A stretch of 10,053 nucleotides of DNA, taken from assembly GCA_903879995.1 (NCBI GenBank), contig CAIRNW010000310.1, forward strand, positions 1 to 10,053, written 5' to 3'. This DNA is from an uncultured Bacteroidota bacterium (GTDB lineage Bacteria; Bacteroidota; Bacteroidia; Chitinophagales; Chitinophagaceae). Positions 1 through 5,605 of the stretch are shown in pieces. The notes under the pieces were generated by a model. The model saw only the letters and a program-made list of their open reading frames with translations, was not told where the DNA came from and did not search any database. The first letter of the stretch is position 1; each line of letters opens with the position of its first letter. The translations under genes and the position numbers were made by a program.

Positions 1-631
1 ACACTTCTTCCAGCCATGCCCACTGTTCTTCCCCCAATAAGGTGCTGTCTGAATTTTGATGTATGCTATAGTCCAACCCATAGAAGTAGCGTTCGCGAGG
101 AGTTGGCGCTGTACTATCAAATATTCTTACATCATCACGAAACGTTCGATTGTCTACTAAAATCAGCTGGATAGTTCGTCCCTTATTTTTTATGTACTCC
201 ACATGATAGATCCCCTCGTGCTTTCTGCGCGAGCTGGTAGCTGGCTCTTCAAAAAATGAAAGAAAAATTTCTTTTGCCTCTTTTTTAAAGGGATAATGAC
301 GTCCCGCATCATTACGACCAAAGTCATGATCATCCCAGGTGGCAAAAAGACGCGTCGCTTTTTTTAGCTCCTGAAAATATGGTTGTGCACCCCAACGCTG
401 ATATTTTGCGCGTAACGTATCCATGTTATCAGTATCCCCGTAAATATTATCACCCAAGAAAATAAAATAATCAGGTTTGTAATTGGCCGCTATTCCTAGT
501 AAGGGTTGCGGAATATCTTGATTAGCACAAGAGCCAATTCCAATGGTGGTAACCGCGGAAGTTTCTGGCAATTGACAAGCCGTTAGATAAAGAATGATTA
601 CAATACTGAGTACCTTGATTGAATTCTGCAT
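1..631 (-). CDS. PhoD-like phosphoesterase lipoprotein, 3' end outside window
   Basis: This is the N-terminal 210 residues of a metallophosphoesterase resembling the PhoD alkaline phosphatase/phosphodiesterase family; the rest lies left of the window. The start is ATG at 629-631, with an in-frame TAG two codons upstream. Residues 5-18 are a hydrophobic signal ending in the lipobox LTAC (Cys19), so it should be a lipoprotein on the periplasmic face. Family motifs seen are GIGSC (31-35), FLGDNIYGD (58-66, metal-binding GD), TWDDHDFGRND (98-108, metal-binding DDHDxG), LVDNRTFRD (158-166) and LLGEEQWAWLEE (198-209). PhoD-type enzymes hydrolyse phosphate mono- or diesters with Ca/Fe; the substrate here cannot be told. 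It is transcribed away from the neighbouring tRNA. I am confident in the family but not in the exact activity. Confidence 0.88.
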   Translation of the reverse strand, partial: MQNSIKVLSIVIILYLTACQLPETSAVTTIGIGSCANQDIPQPLLGIAANYKPDYFIFLGDNIYGDTDNMDTLRAKYQRWGAQPYFQELKKATRLFATWDDHDFGRNDAGRHYPFKKEAKEIFLSFFEEPATSSRRKHEGIYHVEYIKNKGRTIQLILVDNRTFRDDVRIFDSTAPTPRERYFYGLDYSIHQNSDSTLLGEEQWAWLEEV

Positions 632-662
632 ACTCTAAATTAAGCGTCTGTCATCTTTTAAT

Positions 663-670
663 TACTTTTG
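663..670 (+). promoter_or_regulatory. -7 box of the CAT-anticodon tRNA promoter
   Basis: TACTTTTG matches the Bacteroidota -7 consensus TAnnTTTG at all six fixed bases. It ends 7 bases before the first base of the tRNA, so transcription would start at or just before the mature 5' end. No clear -33 TTTG box is seen at the expected distance. The consensus is established for the phylum; its use here is inferred. Confidence 0.5.
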
Positions 671-677
671 CCCTCCC

Positions 678-751
678 GGACCCTTAGCTCAGACGGTTAG
701 AGCATCTGACTCATAATCAGAGGGTCGTTGGTTCGATCCCAACAGGGTCCA
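678..751 (+). tRNA. tRNA with CAT anticodon (tRNA-Ile2 or elongator tRNA-Met)
   Basis: This is a complete 74-base cloverleaf. The acceptor stem GGACCCT (678-684) pairs with AGGGTCC (744-750), with discriminator A751. The D stem is GCTC/GAGC, the anticodon stem TCTGA/TCAGA, the loop CTCATAA with anticodon CAT at 712-714, and the T arm GTTGG/CCAAC. CCA is not encoded. G1-C72 pairing excludes the initiator tRNA. By anticodon alone it would be called Met, but C4-G69, C5-G68, C6-G67, U27-A43 and U29-A41, and general likeness to E. coli ileX, point to the tRNA-Ile2 that TilS converts to lysidine-34 for reading AUA. The choice between the two is unresolved. Confidence 0.9.
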
Positions 752-764
752 CTCATTTAATCAG

Positions 765-787
765 AATCAATACATAATGTATTGATT
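765..787. repeat. Perfect 11+1+11 palindrome before the barrel-protein gene
   Basis: Arms AATCAATACAT (765-775) and ATGTATTGATT (777-787) are exact inverted repeats around a single A at 776. The site lies 13 bases after the tRNA and 18 bases before the ATG at 806. No T-run follows, so it is a poor intrinsic terminator. An operator for the downstream gene, or a processing hairpin for the tRNA 3' trailer, are the alternatives. Function is inferred only from position and symmetry. Confidence 0.5.
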
Positions 788-805
788 TACAATTAATTAT
801 TGATA

Positions 806-1531
806 ATGAAAAAAATTTATTTTCTTCTACTCCTTTCGTTCTCACTTGTAAATGCAGTAATGGCGCAGGAAAATGGAGCTAATACAGGTAAAAAGAAAAT
901 TGATCTTTCCAACCGCCCAAACGACCACCTCGTTATTCAGTTTGGACATACTACTTGGACCGGGGTACCCGACACTATTGCCATGGGCAAGTTTTCAAAA
1001 AGCTTCAACGTGTACTTCATGTTTGATTTTCCTTTCAAGAGTAATCCAAAGATGAGTTTAGGTGCGGGAGTTGGCGTAGGTAGTGATCACATTCGATTTT
1101 CAAAAGTGAATATTGGAATCAAAGAAATCGGCAGTACCATGCGCTTTACCAATGTGCGCGATACCAATCATTATAAGAAAACAAAACTGGCAACCAGTTA
1201 TGCAGAAGTTCCGCTTGAACTTCGCTATAGTGCAAATCCTGAGACTGGAAAAGGATTAAAAGTTGGTTTAGGTGTTCGCGTGGGAGCATTGATCAATGCA
1301 CACACCCGCAATGTAGATTGGCAAAATAGAAATGGGAATCTTATCAATGAATTTTCCGTAAAGGAATCTAGTACTCGCTACATTAACAAAACAAGATTTG
1401 TAGGAACCTTTCGCGTAGGCTACGGCAACTTCTCAATTTTTTCAAGTTATCAACTCAATCCAACCCTTCGAGATGGAGTGGGTCCTACGGCAAGACCCTT
1501 TACACTTGGGTTGATGTTGAGTGGCCTTTGA
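806..1531 (+). CDS. Secreted outer-membrane beta-barrel-type protein
   Basis: The product is 241 residues. I chose ATG 806 because it begins a clean signal peptide (MKK, hydrophobic core to about residue 17, cleavage after VMA at 18-20, mature start QENG); an upstream in-frame TTG at 800 adds only two residues. The mature part has alternating hydrophobic/polar stretches with Gly and aromatic residues, such as SLGAGVGVGSDHIRF, AEVPLELRYS, LKVGLGVRVGAL and TFRVGYGNFSIFSSYQL. This is typical of small eight-strand-like barrels of the PorT/OMP_b-brl type common in Bacteroidota. It ends in Leu rather than the classical aromatic residue. No enzyme motif is visible. hflX follows after 9 bases, so the two are probably cotranscribed. 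The barrel class is fairly secure; its role is unknown. Confidence 0.75.
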   Translation: MKKIYFLLLLSFSLVNAVMAQENGANTGKKKIDLSNRPNDHLVIQFGHTTWTGVPDTIAMGKFSKSFNVYFMFDFPFKSNPKMSLGAGVGVGSDHIRFSKVNIGIKEIGSTMRFTNVRDTNHYKKTKLATSYAEVPLELRYSANPETGKGLKVGLGVRVGALINAHTRNVDWQNRNGNLINEFSVKESSTRYINKTRFVGTFRVGYGNFSIFSSYQLNPTLRDGVGPTARPFTLGLMLSGL

Positions 1532-1540
1532 GGATTTGCT

Positions 1541-2755
1541 ATGATTGATAAGCGGAATAAGATTGAACAAGAAGAACGAGCCATCCTCGTAGGCGTTATC
1601 CAAAAAGATCAAACAGAAACACAGGTCTCAGAATACTTAGCAGAGCTAGCCTTCTTAGCTAGTACTGCGGGGGCTATAACCGTCAAAACCTTTACACAAA
1701 AACTTCCACATCCTGACAGTAAAACTTTTATTGGTAAAGGAAAGCTGGAAGAGATTGCAACCTATGTAAAGGGTAAGGACATCCGTGTAGTAATTTTTGA
1801 TGACGAACTCAGCGGCGCACAGATCAATAATATTGAAAAAGCCCTCCAGGTAAAAACAATTGACCGGAGTGATTTGATATTAGACATTTTTGCACGACGT
1901 GCCAAAACTGCGCAAGCAAAAGCACAAGTAGAATTAGCCCAATACCAATATATATTACCCCGGTTGCGAGGAATGTGGAAACACTTGGAACGTCTAGGAG
2001 GCGGCATTGGTACCCGAGGCCCTGGAGAAACAGAAATTGAAACAGACCGTCGAATTGTTCGTGATAAAATTTCACTCTTACGCAAACGGCTCGCAGAAAT
2101 CGATAAACAAGCATTTACACAACGCAAAGAAAGAGGTGAATTTATTCGTGTTGCCTTAGTGGGCTACACCAATGTGGGGAAATCCACGCTCATGAATTTA
2201 TTAAGCAAGCGTGATGTATTTGCAGAAAATAAACTATTTGCCACGCTGGACACCACTACCAGTAAAGTAGTATTTGAAAACACACCATTCCTGCTGAGTG
2301 ATACGGTTGGATTTATTCGAAAACTTCCCCATCACTTGGTAGAAAGCTTCAAGAGTACGCTAGATGAAGTAAAAGAAAGTGATATCCTATTACACGTAGT
2401 TGATATTTCTCATCCTAATTATGAGGATCAGATGAAAGTAGTTAACACCACACTGGCTGAACTAGGCTGCGCGGATAAGCCCACGGTAACTATTTTCAAT
2501 AAAATGGATGTATATGAAAAACAAACCTTTGACCAGTGGTTAGAAGAAGACGTAAAAGAATCCATTTTAAGAGATTTAAAAAAACGGTGGGAGAATGAAA
2601 CACTGGGTGCCTGCGTATTTATATCTGCAACAGAAAAAAGAGAGATTGACACCTTACGAACAAACTTACTACAACAAGTAAGGAAATTATACAGTCAACG
2701 ATATCCGTATAAAACTGCTTATTACTCCCATGTCGACTACACCGAAGGAACTTGA
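1541..2755 (+). CDS. hflX: Ribosome-associated GTPase HflX
   Basis: The product is 404 residues, close to the usual length of the family. The N-terminal nucleotide-binding HflX domain includes FIGKGKLEE (63-71) and the family signature GGGIGTRGPGETEIETDR (153-170), preceded by a helical linker. The TRAFAC-class G domain follows with G1 GYTNVGKST (208-216), G3 DTVGFI (254-259), G4 NKMD (320-323) and G5 SATE (362-365). HflX binds the large ribosomal subunit and splits stalled or stress-damaged 70S ribosomes; it is cytosolic. The ATG at 1541 lies 9 bases after the barrel gene, with a modest AGGA at 1531-1534, unusual for this AT-rich window. The 3' end overlaps the next gene by 26 bases in another frame. 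All catalytic motifs are intact. Confidence 0.97.
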   Translation: MIDKRNKIEQEERAILVGVIQKDQTETQVSEYLAELAFLASTAGAITVKTFTQKLPHPDSKTFIGKGKLEEIATYVKGKDIRVVIFDDELSGAQINNIEKALQVKTIDRSDLILDIFARRAKTAQAKAQVELAQYQYILPRLRGMWKHLERLGGGIGTRGPGETEIETDRRIVRDKISLLRKRLAEIDKQAFTQRKERGEFIRVALVGYTNVGKSTLMNLLSKRDVFAENKLFATLDTTTSKVVFENTPFLLSDTVGFIRKLPHHLVESFKSTLDEVKESDILLHVVDISHPNYEDQMKVVNTTLAELGCADKPTVTIFNKMDVYEKQTFDQWLEEDVKESILRDLKKRWENETLGACVFISATEKREIDTLRTNLLQQVRKLYSQRYPYKTAYYSHVDYTEGT

Positions 2756-3071
2756 TTGGCATTTGCTGACGGAAGATCCTAAAAACTTACCCTGGGATCA
2801 ACAAGCTATTTTATCGTTTACCATTCATGAAAAAACCATTTGCCTGACACAACAGGATGGAAAATTCTACGCGTTTCAAGCACTTTGCCCCCATGCCGGC
2901 GCCCCATTGAAAGACGGGTATATAGATGCAAAAGGGAATATTGTTTGCCCGCTCCATCACTATAAATTTTGCCTCTCCAATGGCCGAAATTGCACTGGGC
3001 AAGGCTATGATATGCGTGTTTATGCGTTGGAAATGAGAGCAGACGGCCTTTATGTCGGATTCCGAAAATGA
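2730..3071 (+). CDS. Small Rieske [2Fe-2S] ferredoxin-like protein
   Basis: The product is 113 residues forming a single Rieske domain. The cluster ligands are visible as CPH (Cys53, His55) and CPLHH (Cys73, His76), the CxH...CxxH pattern. The context ALCPHAGAPLKDGYID and IVCPLHHYKFCLSNG is like NirD/biphenyl-dioxygenase-type soluble Rieske ferredoxins. There is no signal peptide or membrane helix, so it is a cytosolic electron carrier. Its partner oxidoreductase is not in the window. The ATG at 2730 lies inside the hflX 3' end, giving a 26-base overlap and suggesting translational coupling. The next ATG in frame falls after the cluster ligands, so this start is required unless a non-ATG codon is used. 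Family is secure; physiological role is unknown. Confidence 0.93.
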   Translation: MSTTPKELDWHLLTEDPKNLPWDQQAILSFTIHEKTICLTQQDGKFYAFQALCPHAGAPLKDGYIDAKGNIVCPLHHYKFCLSNGRNCTGQGYDMRVYALEMRADGLYVGFRK

Positions 3072-3093
3072 GTCTAAATATTCTGATTTTCCT

Positions 3094-3101
3094 TATTTTT
3101 G
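3094..3101 (+). promoter_or_regulatory. -7 box for tRNA-Asn
   Basis: TATTTTTG fits TAnnTTTG. It would start a transcript with a leader of roughly 45 bases before the tRNA. That leader can form two hairpins: CCGCCG (3106-3111) with CGGCGG (3130-3135), and GTTTC (3137-3141) with GAAAC (3146-3150), the second ending two bases before the tRNA. These may guide 5' processing. The -33 box is not clear, so this is a moderate call. Confidence 0.4.
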
Positions 3102-3152
3102 CTCCCCGCCGGAAAGATCTCCATCTAAACGGCGGCGTTTCAAAAGAAACAC

Positions 3153-3226
3153 TCCTCCTTAGCTCAGTTGGTTAGAGCATCTGACTGTTAATCAGAGGGT
3201 CGCTGGTTCAAGTCCAGCAGGGGGAG
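3153..3226 (+). tRNA. tRNA-Asn (GTT)
   Basis: This is a 74-base cloverleaf. The acceptor stem TCCTCCT (3153-3159) pairs with AGGGGGA (3219-3225), including one G-U pair, with discriminator G3226 as expected for Asn. The D arm is GCTC/GAGC. The anticodon stem is TCTGA/TCAGA and the loop CTGTTAA, with GTT at 3187-3189 (reads AAC/AAU). The T arm is GCTGG/CCAGC. CCA is not encoded. The anticodon arm matches the CAT tRNA at 678-751 except within the anticodon. Confidence 0.96.
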
Positions 3227-3239
3227 CTGATATAAATGT

Positions 3240-3274
3240 AAAAGGGTTATACTTTGATAGTATGACCCTTTTTT
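3240..3274. terminator. Strong intrinsic terminator after tRNA-Asn, probably two-way
   Basis: The left arm AAAAGGGTTATACT (3240-3253) pairs with AGTATGACCCTTTT (3259-3272) over 14 pairs with one G-U, around the loop TTGAT, and runs into TTTTTT (3269-3274). It ends the tRNA-Asn transcript. Read on the minus strand, the same stem is followed by TTTTAC, so it can also stop the regulator gene that ends at 3282. Confidence 0.88.
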
Positions 3275-3281
3275 CGATCAT

Positions 3282-3644
3282 TTAACACTTATTATTTATC
3301 ACATCTTCCTTGTACTGCATTATCTGTTTTTTCATTGCGCGGATATCCTTCATCTTATGTTCAAGGGATAACAACTTCTCGTCTAAAATTTGAAGCTTTT
3401 CCTTTTTTGAGTACTTCCGGTTATACCAGGCATCAATAATTTGGCCGATCTCTTTAATAGTAAAGCCGACCGATTTCGCATCACTGATAAATTCAAGTTT
3501 TTCAACAGTTACGTCATCATAATGGAAGTAATTGTTGGATTTTACGGACTCGTCTCTTCTACCAGCAATCAAACCCGACTTCTCGTAGAAGCGAATAGTG
3601 TGAACTGAAATACCTGCCTTTTTCGATAATTCGTTTATTAACAT
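3282..3644 (-). CDS. MerR-family transcriptional regulator
   Basis: The product is 120 residues, using ATG at 3642-3644 because the conserved MerR N terminus (MLINELSKKAGISVHTIRFY) begins exactly there; the 13-residue upstream extension possible from 3683 is not MerR-like and would read through the divergent promoter. The winged helix-turn-helix covers residues 1-70 (IRFYEKSGLI 17-26, FTIKEIGQII 61-70), followed by a Lys/Glu-rich dimerisation coiled coil (about 80-113). There is no large ligand domain. The only Cys is the last residue (Cys120), so it lacks the thiols of CueR, MerR or SoxR, and a metal or redox-cluster effector is unlikely. It diverges from the short-chain dehydrogenase, its probable target. 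The effector is unknown. Confidence 0.92.
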   Translation of the reverse strand: MLINELSKKAGISVHTIRFYEKSGLIAGRRDESVKSNNYFHYDDVTVEKLEFISDAKSVGFTIKEIGQIIDAWYNRKYSKKEKLQILDEKLLSLEHKMKDIRAMKKQIMQYKEDVINNKC

Positions 3645-3680
3645 AAAGCAAAAATAAGGCGTTAAAAAATAAATATATAC

Positions 3681-3730
3681 CATAGACTATACTCTACTGT
3701 TGCCTGTTCGAGTGGAAGAGTCTATGTTTG
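3681..3730 (+). promoter_or_regulatory. Divergent promoter/operator for the dehydrogenase and MerR regulator
   Basis: A Bacteroidota-type promoter faces right: TTG at 3700-3702, a 20-base spacer, then TATGTTTG (3723-3730), a full TAnnTTTG match, giving a start near 3736 and a short leader to ATG 3753. An exact 8-base inverted repeat, CATAGACT (3681-3688) and AGTCTATG (3719-3726), flanks it, and the right arm overlaps the -7 box. A shorter ACTCT/AGAGT pair lies inside (3691-3695, 3717-3721). MerR proteins act on promoters with suboptimal spacing, so control of this promoter by the adjacent MerR is the natural inference. Confidence 0.55.
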
Positions 3731-3752
3731 TCACATCATCAAAATTTCCTCT

Positions 3753-4568
3753 ATGAGAAAAACAATTTTTATAACAGGTGCTAGTACTGGCATTGGCAAG
3801 GAGACAGCAAAATTCTTTCAATCAAAAGGCTGGAACGTGGTGGCCACCATGAGAAATCCTGAACAAGAAACAGCACTAAAATATTTAGATAATGTTTTTG
3901 TAACGAAACTGGATGTTTTAAACTTGGATTCCATAAATCAAGCCGTTACCGAAAGCATCCGAAAATTCGGAGGTATTGATGTGTTAGTAAACAATGCGGG
4001 ATATGGGGCATACGGACCATTAGAATCCTTCCCGAGAGAAAAGATACTACGTCAATTCAATACCAATGTAATTGGCCTGTTAGACGTGACAAGAGCAGTA
4101 CTTCCTCATTTTCGAGCAAACAGAAAAGGGATCATCATTAATATTTCCTCAATGGGTGGAAGAATAACTTTTCCGCTGGGCTCTTTATATCACGGGACAA
4201 AATTTGCTGTCGAGGGAATTTCGGAATCATTGCGCTACGAAGTAGAAGAATTTGGTGGACGCGTCAAAATAGTCGAACCGGGAGCCATCAACACGGATTT
4301 TGCAGGACGCTCCTTTGATTTTCATAACGATGAAAAATTAGAAGCCTATCAAAACATAGTCAGCAAAATATTATCAACTTTTCCCAAAATGCTAAAAAAC
4401 GCCTCTCAAACTAATGTAGTATCAAAAGTTATCTATAAAGCTGTTACAGATAGATCAAACCAATTAAGATATATGGCAGGTAAGGATGCCAAACTATTCA
4501 ATCTTTTTAACAACTTTTTCGGACACAATTTCATCTATAAATTGAACAAGCGATTTTTTAATCTATGA
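3753..4568 (+). CDS. Classical short-chain dehydrogenase/reductase
   Basis: The product is 271 residues, usual for a classical SDR. The Rossmann cofactor motif TGASTGIG is at 8-15, NNAG at 80-83, the structural Asn at 105 (FNTNVIG), catalytic Ser at 132/133 (NISSMGG) and YxxxK as Tyr146-Lys150 (YHGTK). The PG motif is at 176-177 (EPGAINTDF). An Arg at 34 after the second strand (ATMRN) favours NADP(H). It is a soluble oxidoreductase acting on a carbonyl/hydroxyl compound that cannot be named from sequence. Its promoter is shared with the divergent MerR gene, a common pairing in which the regulator induces the reductase on exposure to a reactive compound. The gene is intact and ends 217 bases before the next one. 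Confidence 0.95.
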   Translation: MRKTIFITGASTGIGKETAKFFQSKGWNVVATMRNPEQETALKYLDNVFVTKLDVLNLDSINQAVTESIRKFGGIDVLVNNAGYGAYGPLESFPREKILRQFNTNVIGLLDVTRAVLPHFRANRKGIIINISSMGGRITFPLGSLYHGTKFAVEGISESLRYEVEEFGGRVKIVEPGAINTDFAGRSFDFHNDEKLEAYQNIVSKILSTFPKMLKNASQTNVVSKVIYKAVTDRSNQLRYMAGKDAKLFNLFNNFFGHNFIYKLNKRFFNL

Positions 4569-4730
4569 AACAATTTTCTGTGATTTTAAAGGAACGAACT
4601 ACCCGATTTAAAAAATAATTACGATTTCAAACATCTATAAACAGATGCATCTTTTGCCAAAAAAGAGAGCGAATAAAGAAAATTAGCAGAAGAGTGATTG
4701 TGATAACGGTGCGACTCGTTTTATCCTTAA

Positions 4731-4757
4731 ACATACTGTGATATAAGTTACATACTG
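4731..4757 (+). repeat. Direct repeat in the 217-base gap before the methyltransferase
   Basis: ACATACTG occurs at 4731-4738 and 4750-4757, offset by 19 bases (about two helical turns), 29 to 55 bases before the methyltransferase ATG. It could be a tandem regulator site. The rest of the 4569-4785 gap holds no convincing gene; a weak hairpin CATCT/AGATG near 4630-4645 followed by TTTT might be a poor terminator of the dehydrogenase gene. Confidence 0.35.
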
Positions 4758-4785
4758 GGAAGGCACTTTTGTCAAAATTTGCTCT

Positions 4786-5397
4786 ATGAAAGCAAATACA
4801 AAAGAACATTGGGAAAATATTTTTACAACAAAAAAGTACAATGAAGTAAGTTGGTCGCAAGAAATACCTACAAATTCCTTGGAATTGATAAAAAAATCAA
4901 CGCTTGATAAAAAGACAAAAATAATTGACATAGGAGGTGGAGATAGTAAACTTGTTGATTATTTATTAAGAGACGGTTTCACCAATCTCACTGTGTTAGA
5001 CATATCACAAACAGCAATTAACAGAGCGAAAGAACGACTGGGACAAGAATCTGGTAAAGTAAAGTGGATTGTATCTGATATTTTAGATTTTAAACCAATT
5101 GAAAAATATGACATTTGGCATGATAGAGCATCTTTTCACTTTCTAACGCAAAAAGAAGAGATTGAAAAATATTTAGGTACCGTTAAAAGTGTAGTGACAA
5201 GGGCTGCCATAATAGGCACCTTTTCAACTGAAGGCCCAAAAAAATGTAGCAGCTTAGAAATCAAACAATACGATGAAATAACTATGAAAGAATTATTTCT
5301 TCAAGCTGGTTTTAAAAACACAGAATGCAAGCGTGAGGATCATATTACACCAAGTGGAATAACGCAAAACTTTGTTTTTTGCAAATTCAGCAAGTAA
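4786..5397 (+). CDS. Class I SAM-dependent methyltransferase
   Basis: The product is 203 residues with a seven-strand methyltransferase fold. SAM motif I is IIDIGGGDS (46-54), the acidic residue after strand 2 is Asp72 (TVLDIS), and SDILDF (97-102) is the motif II region. WHDRASFHFLT (111-121) follows, characteristic of a family of small Bacteroidota methyltransferases that begin with HWENxF...VSW, as here (8-23). The end (TQNFVFCKFSK) matches what I recall of full-length relatives. The substrate is not known; TehB-like or metalloid methylation is only a guess suggested by the adjacent arsenic genes. It stands between the dehydrogenase and the arsenic cluster in the same orientation but with its own 217-base upstream region. 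No Shine-Dalgarno is visible. Confidence 0.9.
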   Translation: MKANTKEHWENIFTTKKYNEVSWSQEIPTNSLELIKKSTLDKKTKIIDIGGGDSKLVDYLLRDGFTNLTVLDISQTAINRAKERLGQESGKVKWIVSDILDFKPIEKYDIWHDRASFHFLTQKEEIEKYLGTVKSVVTRAAIIGTFSTEGPKKCSSLEIKQYDEITMKELFLQAGFKNTECKREDHITPSGITQNFVFCKFSK

Positions 5398-5416
5398 TTA
5401 CGCGCAAACTGATTAC

Positions 5417-5605
5417 ATGCAAGCTGTCACCTCAATGGGTATTGCACTTGCATTTGACCCCTTTAATACAGAACAAAAATGGAATGACAGGCCAACGTGG
5501 CAAAAGACTGTTTTAATTCTCCACCTTGCAGTAGTGGCAGCTATGTTTGGCCTAGGGATGGGATACAGGATAAATAAACTCACTTTTGCAATTTTTGGAT
5601 GTTAA
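5417..5605 (+). CDS. Small membrane ORF, probably the 3' remnant of a truncated gene
   Basis: This encodes 62 residues from the only ATG. It has a hydrophobic start (AVTSMGIALAF), a polar stretch DPFNTEQKWNDRPTWQK, then a clear membrane helix (about KTVLILHLAVVAAMFGLGMGY). The frame is open upstream into the methyltransferase end, but there the start is an unconvincing TTG (5372) and no ribosome site is seen. The DPF(N)xxxxWxxRPxWQK segment followed by a helix reminds me of the C-terminal half of small two-helix proteins of unknown function in Bacteroidota, so the first helix may have been lost when the methyltransferase or arsenic genes were joined here. Its end overlaps the earliest possible arsR start by a few bases. 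Functional status is uncertain. Confidence 0.4.
   Translation: MQAVTSMGIALAFDPFNTEQKWNDRPTWQKTVLILHLAVVAAMFGLGMGYRINKLTFAIFGC

Noticed and set aside
1762..2127. Minus-strand ORFs opposite hflX
   Set aside because: Shadows of the hflX coding frame; hflX has all family motifs and the antisense translations show none.
3153..3226. tRNA-Asn as attachment site of a genomic island reaching to pyrC
   Set aside because: No second copy of the tRNA 3' end was found in the window and there is no integrase gene; the terminator directly follows the tRNA.
3645..3683. Longer MerR protein starting at 3683
   Set aside because: The added 13 residues are not MerR-like and would be encoded in the divergent promoter region; ATG 3644 matches the family start.
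4619..4626. TTACGATT as a second ArsR half-site
   Set aside because: Single half-site, no dyad partner, expected by chance in AT-rich sequence.
4627..4931. Two minus-strand ORFs over the 4569-4785 gap and methyltransferase start
   Set aside because: Hydrophobic, low-complexity translations of AT-rich DNA with no recognisable domain; they overlap a well-supported gene.
5372..5416. TTG start giving a 77-residue ORF overlapping the methyltransferase end
   Set aside because: Weak start codon, no ribosome site, and the first residues are only the methyltransferase tail read in another frame.
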